Positions 1 through 5,786 of a DNA stretch of 8,288 nucleotides are shown here, one piece after another. Position 1 is the stretch's first letter; each line of letters begins with the position of its first letter. The stretch spans positions 85,796 to 94,083 of the forward strand of contig CP070808.1 in assembly GCA_020343715.1 (NCBI GenBank), in the 5' to 3' direction. Origin of the DNA: Thermoplasmata archaeon. GTDB taxonomy: Archaea; Thermoplasmatota; DTKX01; GCA-020343715. A model generated the notes under the pieces. It did no database searches, had not been told where the DNA came from, and worked only from the letters and a program-made list of their open reading frames with translations. Position numbers and translations under genes: made by a program.

Positions 1-107
1 AGCACCATCAGGAAGACGGTCACCACCACCGCGGCGATGCCCATGGCGTTCCGCCTCCGGTTGGAGCGGAAGGCCCTGTAGATGTAGCCGCCCAACGCCA
101 CGGTCAC
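1..107 (-). CDS. ABC transporter permease, FtsX/MacB type (N-terminal fragment, runs off left edge)
   Basis: Only the first 35 codons are inside the window. They are read from GTG at 107-105, which overlaps the TGA of the upstream ATPase gene in a GTGA junction. The peptide starts MTVALGGYIYRAF, has an Arg-rich stretch (RSNRRRN, residues 15-21) and then turns hydrophobic from about residue 23 (GIAAVVVTVFLMV). A short cytoplasmic, positively charged lead followed by a first membrane helix is how MacB/LolC/FtsX-type permeases begin. A GGAGG ribosome binding site lies 4 nt upstream of the GTG. Position directly after a LolD/MacB-class ATPase supports the role as the membrane partner of an exporter for lipids, peptides or lipoproteins. 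The family call rests on context and the N-terminus only; the body of the protein is not visible. Confidence 0.7.
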   Translation of the reverse strand, partial: MTVALGGYIYRAFRSNRRRNAMGIAAVVVTVFLMV

Positions 108-859
108 TCATCCTCCGGCATGATGGGTGGCGAGGGAGGCTCTGCCCCTGTCTCCACCACCCGCCCGTCCTCCATGAGGATCGTCCGGGAGGCCTTGCTG
201 GCCACCAGGGGGTTGTGGGTGACCATGATGAAGGTGACCCCCTCCTCACGGTTCAACCTCCCCAGGAGGTCCAGGATGGCGTCCCCGGAGGTGACGTCCA
301 GGTCGCCGGTGGGCTCGTCCAGCAGGACCAGGCCAGGGCTGTTGGCCAGCGCCCGGGCTATGGCGACCCGCTGCTGCTCGCCCCCGGACAGCAGGGAAGG
401 GGTGTGGGCTGACCTGTCCTCCAGGCCCACCAGCTCGAGGAGCTCGTCGACCCGCTTGGCACGCTCGGCGCCGTTCACGCCCTTGAACGCCAGGGGGAGC
501 TCCACGTTCTCCGCCGCCGTGAGGGACGGGATGAGGTTGTAGAACTGGTGGACGAAGCCGATGCGGTCCCTTCGGAAGTCGGACAGGTCGTCGTCGGTGA
601 GGTCCAGCAGGTTCACCCCCGCCACCCGGACCCGGCCCTCCGTGGGCCGGTCGATGGCGCCGATGATGTTGAGGAGCGTCGACTTGCCGCAGCCCGAGGG
701 GCCCATGACGGCCACGAACTCGCCGTTCCTGACCTGTAGGTTGACTCCCGCCAGCGCACGCACTGGCACCAGGCCGGTCATGTACACCTTGTGGGTGTTG
801 AGCAGCTCGACCATCACGTCGGAGCCGCCGCCGACCGCGGAGGGCTCTGCTGGGTCCAT
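104..859 (-). CDS. ABC transporter ATP-binding protein, LolD/MacB family
   Basis: This is the cytoplasmic ATPase subunit that powers an exporter, paired with the overlapping permease gene. All nucleotide-binding motifs are present in order: Walker A GPSGCGKST (residues 53-61), Q-loop Gln105, ABC signature LSGGEQQ (157-163), Walker B LVLLDEP (177-183), D-loop GDLD (185-188) and H-loop His215. The length of 251 aa and the motif wording (NIIGAID after Walker A, DEPTGDLD) are typical of the LolD/MacB/FtsE group rather than of importers. The chosen ATG at 859 has a TATA-like element centred about 25 nt upstream, so the message is probably leaderless. A second in-frame ATG (Met16, at 814) lies closer to the usual family start but has no Shine-Dalgarno site. 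The C-terminal tail after residue 238 is Pro/Glu-rich. The exported substrate cannot be told from the sequence. Confidence 0.93.
   Translation of the reverse strand: MDPAEPSAVGGGSDVMVELLNTHKVYMTGLVPVRALAGVNLQVRNGEFVAVMGPSGCGKSTLLNIIGAIDRPTEGRVRVAGVNLLDLTDDDLSDFRRDRIGFVHQFYNLIPSLTAAENVELPLAFKGVNGAERAKRVDELLELVGLEDRSAHTPSLLSGGEQQRVAIARALANSPGLVLLDEPTGDLDVTSGDAILDLLGRLNREEGVTFIMVTHNPLVASKASRTILMEDGRVVETGAEPPSPPIMPEDE
112..116 (-). promoter_or_regulatory. Shine-Dalgarno site of the permease gene
   Basis: The minus strand reads GGAGG, then ATGA, then GTG. The site lies inside the last codons of the ATPase gene, with 4 nt between it and the GTG at 107. It supports the overlapping GTG start and suggests that the two subunits are translated together from one message. 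Confidence 0.6.
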
Positions 860-878
860 GCAACACCCAAGGCGGAGG

Positions 879-888
879 TCATATATGA
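879..888 (-). promoter_or_regulatory. Probable TATA box for the ABC ATPase gene
   Basis: The palindromic TCATATATGA stands out in GC-rich surroundings and is centred about 25 nt upstream of the ATG at 859. That is the distance expected between an archaeal TATA box and the transcription start, so the transcript should begin at or next to the ATG. The palindrome itself has no direction; the minus-strand call rests on its distance from the gene. A neighbouring GAATATTC palindrome (887-894) could be part of the same element. Confidence 0.6.
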
Positions 889-952
889 ATATTCCAGGAA
901 AAATCGGTCACCGGGAGCACGCGTTGGAGGGACGGGCCAGGGCCTTACGAGA

Positions 953-961
953 ATATTTTAA
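953..961 (+). promoter_or_regulatory. Probable TATA box for the first dehydratase gene
   Basis: The AT-rich run AATATTTTA is centred 28 nt before the GTG at 985. No Shine-Dalgarno sequence precedes that GTG, so the transcript is probably leaderless. Together with the minus-strand element at 879-888 it makes the 125-bp gap (860-984) a divergent promoter region. Nothing else in the gap looks like a gene. Confidence 0.6.
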
Positions 962-984
962 CCGATGACGGTGTACATGGGCCC

Positions 985-1983
985 GTGTCAGAAACCAAGA
1001 GCGCCCTCATCACCGGGATAACTGGCCAGGACGGGTCCTACCTGGCGGACCAGCTCCTGGAGAAGGGCTACGACGTGTACGGGCTCGTCCGCAGGTTGTC
1101 GATCCCCAACTACACCCGCATCGAGCACATACTGGACGACGTCACGCTCATCGACGGCGACCTGACGGACCAGGCCTCCATCAACAGGGCCATCTCCATG
1201 TCCGAGCCCCACGAGATATACAACCTGGCGGCCCAGAGCTTCGTGGCCACCTCATGGAAGCAGCCCATACTCACCTCCGAGGTCAGCGCCCTGGGCGTGG
1301 TGCGCATATTGGAGGGCATCCGGTACCTGTCCCCCGACTCGAGGATGTACCAGGCCTCCTCCTCGGAGATGTTCGGCAAGGTCCAGGAGACTCCCCAGAC
1401 GGAGCGCACCAAGTTCTACCCTCGAAGCCCCTACGGCATCAGCAAGGTGTACGGCTACTGGGCAGTGGTGAACTACCGGGAGAGCTACGACCTGCACGCC
1501 TCCAACGGCATCCTGTTCAACCACGAGTCGCCCCGCCGCGGGCTGGAGTTCGTGACCCGCAAGATATCGTACAACGTGGCGCGCATCAAGCTGGGGATGC
1601 TGGACAAGATGCAGCTGGGCAACCTGGACGCCAAGCGTGACTGGGGCTACGCCCCCGAGTACACCGACATGATGTGGAGGATGCTGCAGCAGGACGAGCC
1701 CGGCGACTACGTGGTGGCCACGGGCGAGTCCCACAGCGTGCGCGAGTTCTGCGACGTGGCGTTCCGCCACGTGGGCATAGACGACTGGGAGGGGCATGTG
1801 GAGGTGGCCGAGGCCCACTTCCGCCCCGCCGAGGTGATCGACCTTCTCGGAGACGCCACCCTGGCCAAGGAGAGGCTGGGCTGGACCCCGAAGGTCACCT
1901 TCCGCGAGCTGGTCCAGATAATGGTGGACTCCGACATGGAGCTCCTGACCTCCCACCGGCCCCTCACGGAGCCTAACATCTAG
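985..1983 (+). CDS. gmd: GDP-mannose 4,6-dehydratase (canonical copy)
   Basis: The enzyme converts GDP-D-mannose to GDP-4-keto-6-deoxy-D-mannose, the branch point to fucose, rhamnose, perosamine and related deoxyhexoses of surface glycans; it acts in the cytoplasm. It is a short-chain (extended SDR) protein of 332 aa, close to the usual family length. The Rossmann glycine motif is GITGQDG (residues 11-17). The Arg pair R36-R37 and the DLTD segment (59-62), which line the NADP site in known GMDs, are present. The active site is SSSE (125-128) with Y150 and K154 of the YxxxK motif. The GMD hallmarks NHESPRRG (179-186) and GNLDAKRDWG (212-221) are intact. The start is GTG at 985, placed 28 nt after a TATA box; the nearby ATG at 977 is out of frame. 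A paralogue follows 21 nt downstream. No epimerase, reductase or aminotransferase to finish the sugar lies in the window. Confidence 0.92.
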   Translation: MSETKSALITGITGQDGSYLADQLLEKGYDVYGLVRRLSIPNYTRIEHILDDVTLIDGDLTDQASINRAISMSEPHEIYNLAAQSFVATSWKQPILTSEVSALGVVRILEGIRYLSPDSRMYQASSSEMFGKVQETPQTERTKFYPRSPYGISKVYGYWAVVNYRESYDLHASNGILFNHESPRRGLEFVTRKISYNVARIKLGMLDKMQLGNLDAKRDWGYAPEYTDMMWRMLQQDEPGDYVVATGESHSVREFCDVAFRHVGIDDWEGHVEVAEAHFRPAEVIDLLGDATLAKERLGWTPKVTFRELVQIMVDSDMELLTSHRPLTEPNI

Positions 1984-1992
1984 ACGTCCTTT

Positions 1993-1999
1993 GGGGTGA
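1993..1999 (+). promoter_or_regulatory. Shine-Dalgarno site that fixes the start of the second dehydratase
   Basis: GGGGTGA pairs well with the archaeal 16S 3' end and ends 5 nt before ATG 2005. The other possible start, GTG 1996, lies inside this site and would have no ribosome binding site of its own. This favours the ATG, which also lines up exactly with the N-terminus of the upstream paralogue. Confidence 0.65.
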
Positions 2000-2004
2000 C
2001 CCGG

Positions 2005-2982
2005 ATGGCGGAGACCAGGTCAGCGCTCATCACCGGCATAACCGGACAGGACGGCTCCTACCTCACGGAGCTGCTCTTGGGGAAGGGCTACGAGGTCCAC
2101 GGCCTCATAGAGACCAAGCGGCCCGAGGCCCTCTGCCTCCTGGAGGACTGCCTGGACGACGTGCACCAGGTCTTCGGCAACCTCTCGACCAAGGCGGGCA
2201 TCCACCGCATCGTCAGGGAGATAGCCCCCGACGAGCTGTACAACCTGGGCGCCATCACCAACGTGACCTTCGCCTGGAAGGACCCGGTGAAGGTGTTCCA
2301 GATCAACGGCATGGGCGTGGTGCGCCTGCTGGACGGCATCCGCAGGTACTCCCCCCACACCCGGCTGTTCCAGGCCTCCACCTCGGAGCTGTTCGGGCAG
2401 GTCACCGAGAGCCCCCAGAACGAGGACACGCCGTTCCGGCCCCGGAACCCCTACGGCTCCTCCAAGCTGATGGCCCACCAGGCGGTGGAGCAGTTCCGGG
2501 AGCACCAGGACGTCCACGGGTCGTGCGCCATCATGTACAACCACGAGTCCCCCAGGAGGGGCCCCTTCTTCGTCACCCGGAAGATCACGTCGGGTGCCGC
2601 CAGCATCGGCCTGGGCCTTACCGACACCCTGTCCCTGGGCAACCTGGACGCCCGCCGCGACTGGGGCTACGCCCCTGACTACGTGGAGGCCATGTGGCTC
2701 ATGCTGCAGCAGGACGAGCCCGACGATTACGTCATCGCCACCGGTCGCCCCCACTCCGTGCGGGAGATGGTGCAGGCGGCCTTCACCAGGGCTGGCGTGG
2801 ACGACTGGGAGGCCCACGTGAGGGTGGACCCCCGCTACTACAGGCCCGCCGAGGAGGTGGAGCTGGTGGGGGACGCCAGCAAGGCGGAGCGCGTCCTGGG
2901 ATGGAGGCCCACCGTGTCCTTCGAGGAGATGGTCGGCCGGATGGTGGACGCGGACCTGGAGATCCTCAGGGCCCAGGGCTGA
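2005..2982 (+). CDS. GDP-mannose 4,6-dehydratase paralogue with divergent cofactor region
   Basis: An extended SDR sugar-nucleotide dehydratase of 325 aa, clearly of the GMD family. It has GITGQDG (11-17), the active site STSE (125-128), Y150 and K154, NHESPRRG (179-186) and GNLDARRDWG (212-221). It aligns to the upstream copy without a gap over residues 1-320, about 53% identical by hand count, so the pair arose by tandem duplication. Identity is only about a third in residues 31-100. There the Arg pair of the NADP pocket is replaced (LIETKRP, 34-40), DLTD becomes NLST (59-62), and the loop LAAQSxV beside the active site becomes LGAITNV (81-87). Catalytic residues remain, so it is probably active but may have a different cofactor, substrate or partner role. 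The start is ATG 2005, chosen over GTG 1996 because of the GGGGTGA site and the matching paralogue N-terminus. It is probably co-transcribed with the first copy. Confidence 0.88.
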   Translation: MAETRSALITGITGQDGSYLTELLLGKGYEVHGLIETKRPEALCLLEDCLDDVHQVFGNLSTKAGIHRIVREIAPDELYNLGAITNVTFAWKDPVKVFQINGMGVVRLLDGIRRYSPHTRLFQASTSELFGQVTESPQNEDTPFRPRNPYGSSKLMAHQAVEQFREHQDVHGSCAIMYNHESPRRGPFFVTRKITSGAASIGLGLTDTLSLGNLDARRDWGYAPDYVEAMWLMLQQDEPDDYVIATGRPHSVREMVQAAFTRAGVDDWEAHVRVDPRYYRPAEEVELVGDASKAERVLGWRPTVSFEEMVGRMVDADLEILRAQG

Positions 2983-3012
2983 GGCGCGAAAGACCTTTCT
3001 CCGATAAGCCCG

Positions 3013-3834
3013 ATGGGGGGAGCCATGCGACCCGCTGGCCCCCTGAGGCTGATACCCCTCCCCACCCCGGTGCTGGAGCCGGGGGACGACCTTCCGGAGC
3101 TGCTCAAGGCCTCCATCGAGGAGCATGGCGAGGCCCTCTCCGCGGGGGACGTGCTCGTGGTCGCCAGCAAGGCGGTGGCCATGTGGGAGGGCCGGGTGGT
3201 AGACCTGGACCGGGTCGAGGTCTCCGCCCTGGCCGAGGAGCTGGCCCTTGGCTCGGGCCTCCCCGCCGCCTTCTGCCAGGTGGCCATGGACGAGTCCGAC
3301 ATGGTGCTGGGCGGCGTCCCGGGGGCGCTGCTCACGTACGCCCGCGGCATCATGGTGGCCAACGGCGGGGCGGACCTGAGCAACGTGCCCGGGGGCAAGG
3401 CCATCCTTTGGCCCCGGGACGCTTGGCAGGCGGCCCACAGGATCCGGGCCGAGCTCGCGGCCCGGTGCTGCCCCGACATCGCCGTGGTGGTGGTGGACAG
3501 CCACGTGCAGCCCCTGCGCTTCGGCACCGTGGGAATGGCCCTGGGCTGGTCGGGCATAGCGGGGGTGGAGGACGTGCGGGGCCGGTCCGACCTGTTCGGA
3601 AAGCCCCTTCACGTCACCCGCAGGAACGTGGCAGACATGCTCGCGTCCACGGGGACGCTGGTCATGGGGGAGGCGGACGAGTCCACGCCGGCTGTGCTGG
3701 TGAGAGGTCTGGACGCCCGGCCGTCGGCAGACGGGGAGCAGGGCCCCGACGACGTTCTCGTCCCCCCGGGGGAGTGCCTCTTCACCCCCGTCTACATGGG
3801 CGCCCTCATGGACCTGGAGGACGACCCGGAGTGA
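3013..3834 (+). CDS. cofE: CofE-family coenzyme F420-0 / folate gamma-glutamyl ligase-like protein
   Basis: CofE uses GTP to add gamma-linked glutamate to F420-0; relatives are proposed to glutamylate folate-type cofactors. The 273-aa protein has the family's full layout: PGDDL near residues 23-27, DVLVVASKAV with K53, EGRVVDL (59-65), the NGGADLSN segment (117-124, with D121, S123, N124), D162 and R169 in DSHVQPLRFG (162-171), DVRGRSDLFG (187-196) and the VMGEADE/VRG stretch (217-232). As I recall the family, DS is usually followed by FGRPWR; here it reads HVQPLR, so it may be a specialised paralogue. No cofC, cofD or fbiC-like gene is nearby. The start is uncertain: ATG 3013 has no clear ribosome site, while in-frame ATG 3025 is preceded by GGGGGAG with only 2 nt between. 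It lies 30 nt after the dehydratase and may share its transcript. Confidence 0.8.
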   Translation: MGGAMRPAGPLRLIPLPTPVLEPGDDLPELLKASIEEHGEALSAGDVLVVASKAVAMWEGRVVDLDRVEVSALAEELALGSGLPAAFCQVAMDESDMVLGGVPGALLTYARGIMVANGGADLSNVPGGKAILWPRDAWQAAHRIRAELAARCCPDIAVVVVDSHVQPLRFGTVGMALGWSGIAGVEDVRGRSDLFGKPLHVTRRNVADMLASTGTLVMGEADESTPAVLVRGLDARPSADGEQGPDDVLVPPGECLFTPVYMGALMDLEDDPE

Positions 3835-3853
3835 CGACCTCCCGGGCAGGGAA

Positions 3854-3898
3854 GTAACTACTTATCCCGCGATGACCCTCCAGGCGTACACCGGGGGG
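3854..3898 (+). promoter_or_regulatory. Candidate promoter and ribosome site of the kinase gene
   Basis: The 69-nt gap after the CofE-like gene has one AT-richer patch, GTAACTACTTATCC (3854-3867), that could act as a TATA element with transcription starting near 3888. A run GGGGGG (3893-3898) then lies 5 nt before the TTG at 3904 and can serve as a Shine-Dalgarno site. This suggests that the kinase-formyltransferase-phosphatase trio has its own, leadered transcript. The TATA match is weaker than for the other promoters in the window. Confidence 0.4.
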
Positions 3899-3903
3899 TA
3901 CCC

Positions 3904-4902
3904 TTGGGACCCGAGGCGGACGTGGACGTCGTAGGATTCGGCGCGCTCAACCTGGATGTCATCTACAAGGTTGATGCCGTGGAGGAGGCAGGCCTCTCCC
4001 CCGGAGCGGAGGTCATCGGCGACGAGGGTGGGATGGACACCCTCTCCGCCCGCTTGGAGGAGATGGGAGGGCCCCCCGTCTCCGTCACCGCCGGGGGCTC
4101 CGCCGCCAACACCGTCCACGCCCTGCGCACCATGGGGGTGCTCACGGGCTACGTGGGGGCCGTGGGCGACGACGAGGCGGCGGGGGTGCTCACCGAGGGC
4201 CTGGGCGACCCCATGTACCTGGGCCTCGTCCGACGGGGCCGCAGCGGCAGGACCGTGATCGCCGTGGGCCCCGACGGGGACAGGTCCATCACAGTGTTCC
4301 CCAACGTGAACGATACCCTGGCCCCTGCAGACGTGGATCAGCTGCTGATGGCCCGCTCGCGTATCGTGCACATGTCCTCCTTCGTGGGCGACCTGCCCCT
4401 GGAGGCCCAGGTGGAGGCCGTGAGGAGGCTGCCCAAGGACATCACGGTGAGCATCGACCCGGGAGCCCTCTACGCCCTCAGGGGAGCCGAGGGCATAGCC
4501 CCTCTCCTGGAGAGGGCGGACGTGGTCCTCCCCGGGGAGGGGGAGCTTCTCCTGCTCACCGGGGCCGGGGACCGGCACGAGGCCGCGGGCATGCTCATGG
4601 ACATGGGCGTGGGTACCGTGGTCGTTAAGCTGGGCGCCCGGGGCATCCACACCTACTGGGCCGAGGGGGAGCACCACCTGCGGTCCCTCCCGGTCAGCGT
4701 CGCCGGTGACAGCGTGGGCGCGGGGGACGTGGCCGACGCGGGCTACCTGGCGGGAATGCTGGCCCGCATGCCGCCGGCGGACTGCACGCTGCTGGCGCAC
4801 ATGTGCGCCGTGGAGAGCCTGGCGGGCCACGGCAGGGAGACCTATCCGGACAAGGACTTCCTCGCCACGTACCTGGATGAGATGAAGGCGAGAGGTAGAT
4901 GA
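3904..4902 (+). CDS. PfkB/ribokinase-family sugar or nucleoside kinase
   Basis: A cytoplasmic ATP-dependent kinase of 332 aa, in the normal size range of the PfkB family. It opens with DVVGFGALNLDVIYKV (from residue 8), as archaeal PfkB proteins do. The substrate-side glycine motif is AGGSAANTVHAL (63-74), and VVVKLGARG (239-247) is a family landmark. The second PfkB signature is GDSVGAGDVADAG (268-280); its anion-hole GAG and catalytic base D275 are intact. Substrate (ribose, fructose phosphate, nucleoside or other) cannot be assigned. The only upstream start is TTG 3904, since no ATG or GTG occurs in frame after the previous stop. GTG 3922, preceded by GAGG at 5 nt, is an alternative that would remove six residues. 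The stop codon overlaps the start of the formyltransferase gene (ATGA), so the two are translationally coupled and probably act on related compounds. Confidence 0.88.
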   Translation: MGPEADVDVVGFGALNLDVIYKVDAVEEAGLSPGAEVIGDEGGMDTLSARLEEMGGPPVSVTAGGSAANTVHALRTMGVLTGYVGAVGDDEAAGVLTEGLGDPMYLGLVRRGRSGRTVIAVGPDGDRSITVFPNVNDTLAPADVDQLLMARSRIVHMSSFVGDLPLEAQVEAVRRLPKDITVSIDPGALYALRGAEGIAPLLERADVVLPGEGELLLLTGAGDRHEAAGMLMDMGVGTVVVKLGARGIHTYWAEGEHHLRSLPVSVAGDSVGAGDVADAGYLAGMLARMPPADCTLLAHMCAVESLAGHGRETYPDKDFLATYLDEMKARGR

Positions 4903-5786
4903 GGATGTTGCAGCTGGGCTGGTTCTCGAGCGGGAACGACGAGATGGCAAGGGAGCTCCTCCTGGAGGTCTGGCGGCGGAGGGCCCGGGAAGGGCTGGAG
5001 GTGGAGATACCCTTCGTGTTCTGCAACTGGGAGCCCAAGGGCGCCCCGACCACACAGTTGGCCCAAGAGCGGGTGAGGTTCTTCGGGATGGTCCAGGAGC
5101 TGGGCATCGACCTGGTCTCCCTCAACCACTTCAAGGTGGAGCCCGAGCTGCGGAAGAGGGGCCTGGCGGAGACCACCGACCACTCGAACCCCTCCCCCAC
5201 GCTGCTGGAGTGGAGGAACATCTACGGCCAGCAGGTCATCGACGCCATCTTGGAACGGGGCCATGACCCCGACGTGTGCCTGTTGGCCGGTTACATGCTC
5301 ATCTGGTCCGAGGCCGAGTGCGACCGGTTCGACGCCATCAACCTCCACCCAGCCCTGCCCTGGGGCCCGGCGGGCACCTGGCAGGAGGTCATTTGGGACC
5401 TGATGGAGCAGGGCGCCGAGGAGCAGGGGGCCATGATGCACCTGGTGACCCCTGAGCTGGACCGGGGGCCCCCGGTGGCCTATACCAAGTTCCCGATACA
5501 GGGCCCCGACTGGGAGCCGCTCTGGGACCACGTGCGGGATGCGGGCGTTGCCCGCATCAAGGAGGAGGAGGGCGAGTCCAACCCCCTGTTCCGCCGCATC
5601 AGGGCAGAGGGGGAGAGGCGCGAGCTGCCCCTCATCGGCATAACGGTGCGGGCGCTGTCCAACGGCAGGCTGAGGATAGTCAACAAGATGCCCGTCACCT
5701 TCGGCGACCACGAGGCGGGGGCGGCGGCGGACGTGACCGAGGCGATAGAGCTGGACATACAAGGGGTTGACTGGCGTGACGGATGA
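4899..5786 (+). CDS. PurN-like (GART-fold) formyltransferase with C-terminal extension
   Basis: The first 200 residues follow PurN, which moves a formyl group from 10-formyltetrahydrofolate to an amine such as glycinamide ribonucleotide. Visible are the phosphate-binding loop SSGN (10-13), LLAGYM (128-133), the catalytic N148 and H150 in INLHPALP (147-154), and GAMMHLVTPELDRGPPV (177-193) with catalytic D188. The Asn-His-Asp triad is complete. The stretch after the His (WGPAGTWQEV) differs from the usual PurN loop, and there is a segment of about 95 residues after position 200 that ordinary PurN lacks. At 295 aa it is clearly longer than PurN. It could be a purine enzyme or a formyltransferase for another amine, for example an amino sugar. 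The ATG at 4899 overlaps the kinase stop by 4 nt; ATG 4905 is also possible, 8 nt after an AGAGGT site. It is flanked and overlapped by the kinase and HAD genes. Confidence 0.82.
   Translation: MRMLQLGWFSSGNDEMARELLLEVWRRRAREGLEVEIPFVFCNWEPKGAPTTQLAQERVRFFGMVQELGIDLVSLNHFKVEPELRKRGLAETTDHSNPSPTLLEWRNIYGQQVIDAILERGHDPDVCLLAGYMLIWSEAECDRFDAINLHPALPWGPAGTWQEVIWDLMEQGAEEQGAMMHLVTPELDRGPPVAYTKFPIQGPDWEPLWDHVRDAGVARIKEEEGESNPLFRRIRAEGERRELPLIGITVRALSNGRLRIVNKMPVTFGDHEAGAAADVTEAIELDIQGVDWRDG
5762..5770 (+). promoter_or_regulatory. Shine-Dalgarno site of the HAD gene
   Basis: AGGGGTTGA matches the archaeal consensus AGGAGGTGA at 7 of 9 positions and ends 5 nt before GTG 5776. The alternative start, TTG 5767, lies within this site. 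The site therefore favours GTG 5776, which still overlaps the end of the formyltransferase gene by 11 nt. Confidence 0.5.

Noticed and set aside
1996..2004. GTG 1996 as the start of the second dehydratase
   Set aside because: It lies inside the GGGGTGA ribosome site; ATG 2005 has correct spacing and gives an N-terminus aligned with the first copy.
1681..2722. Near-identical nucleotide blocks at 1681-1702 and 2701-2722, looking like a direct repeat
   Set aside because: They encode the same conserved dehydratase segment in the two paralogues and lie exactly 1020 nt apart, as the ungapped protein alignment predicts. They reflect the gene duplication, not a separate repeat element.
2020..3612. 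A 530-codon open frame on the minus strand, antisense to the second dehydratase and the CofE-like gene
   Set aside because: It is Gly/His/Val/Pro-rich low-information sequence, antisense to two genes with clear family motifs, and is explained by the strong G/C third-position bias of those genes.
2694..3857. A 387-codon plus-strand frame overlapping the second dehydratase and the CofE-like gene
   Set aside because: The translation is Gly/Arg/Pro-rich with no domain pattern, and it lies across two well-supported genes in another frame.
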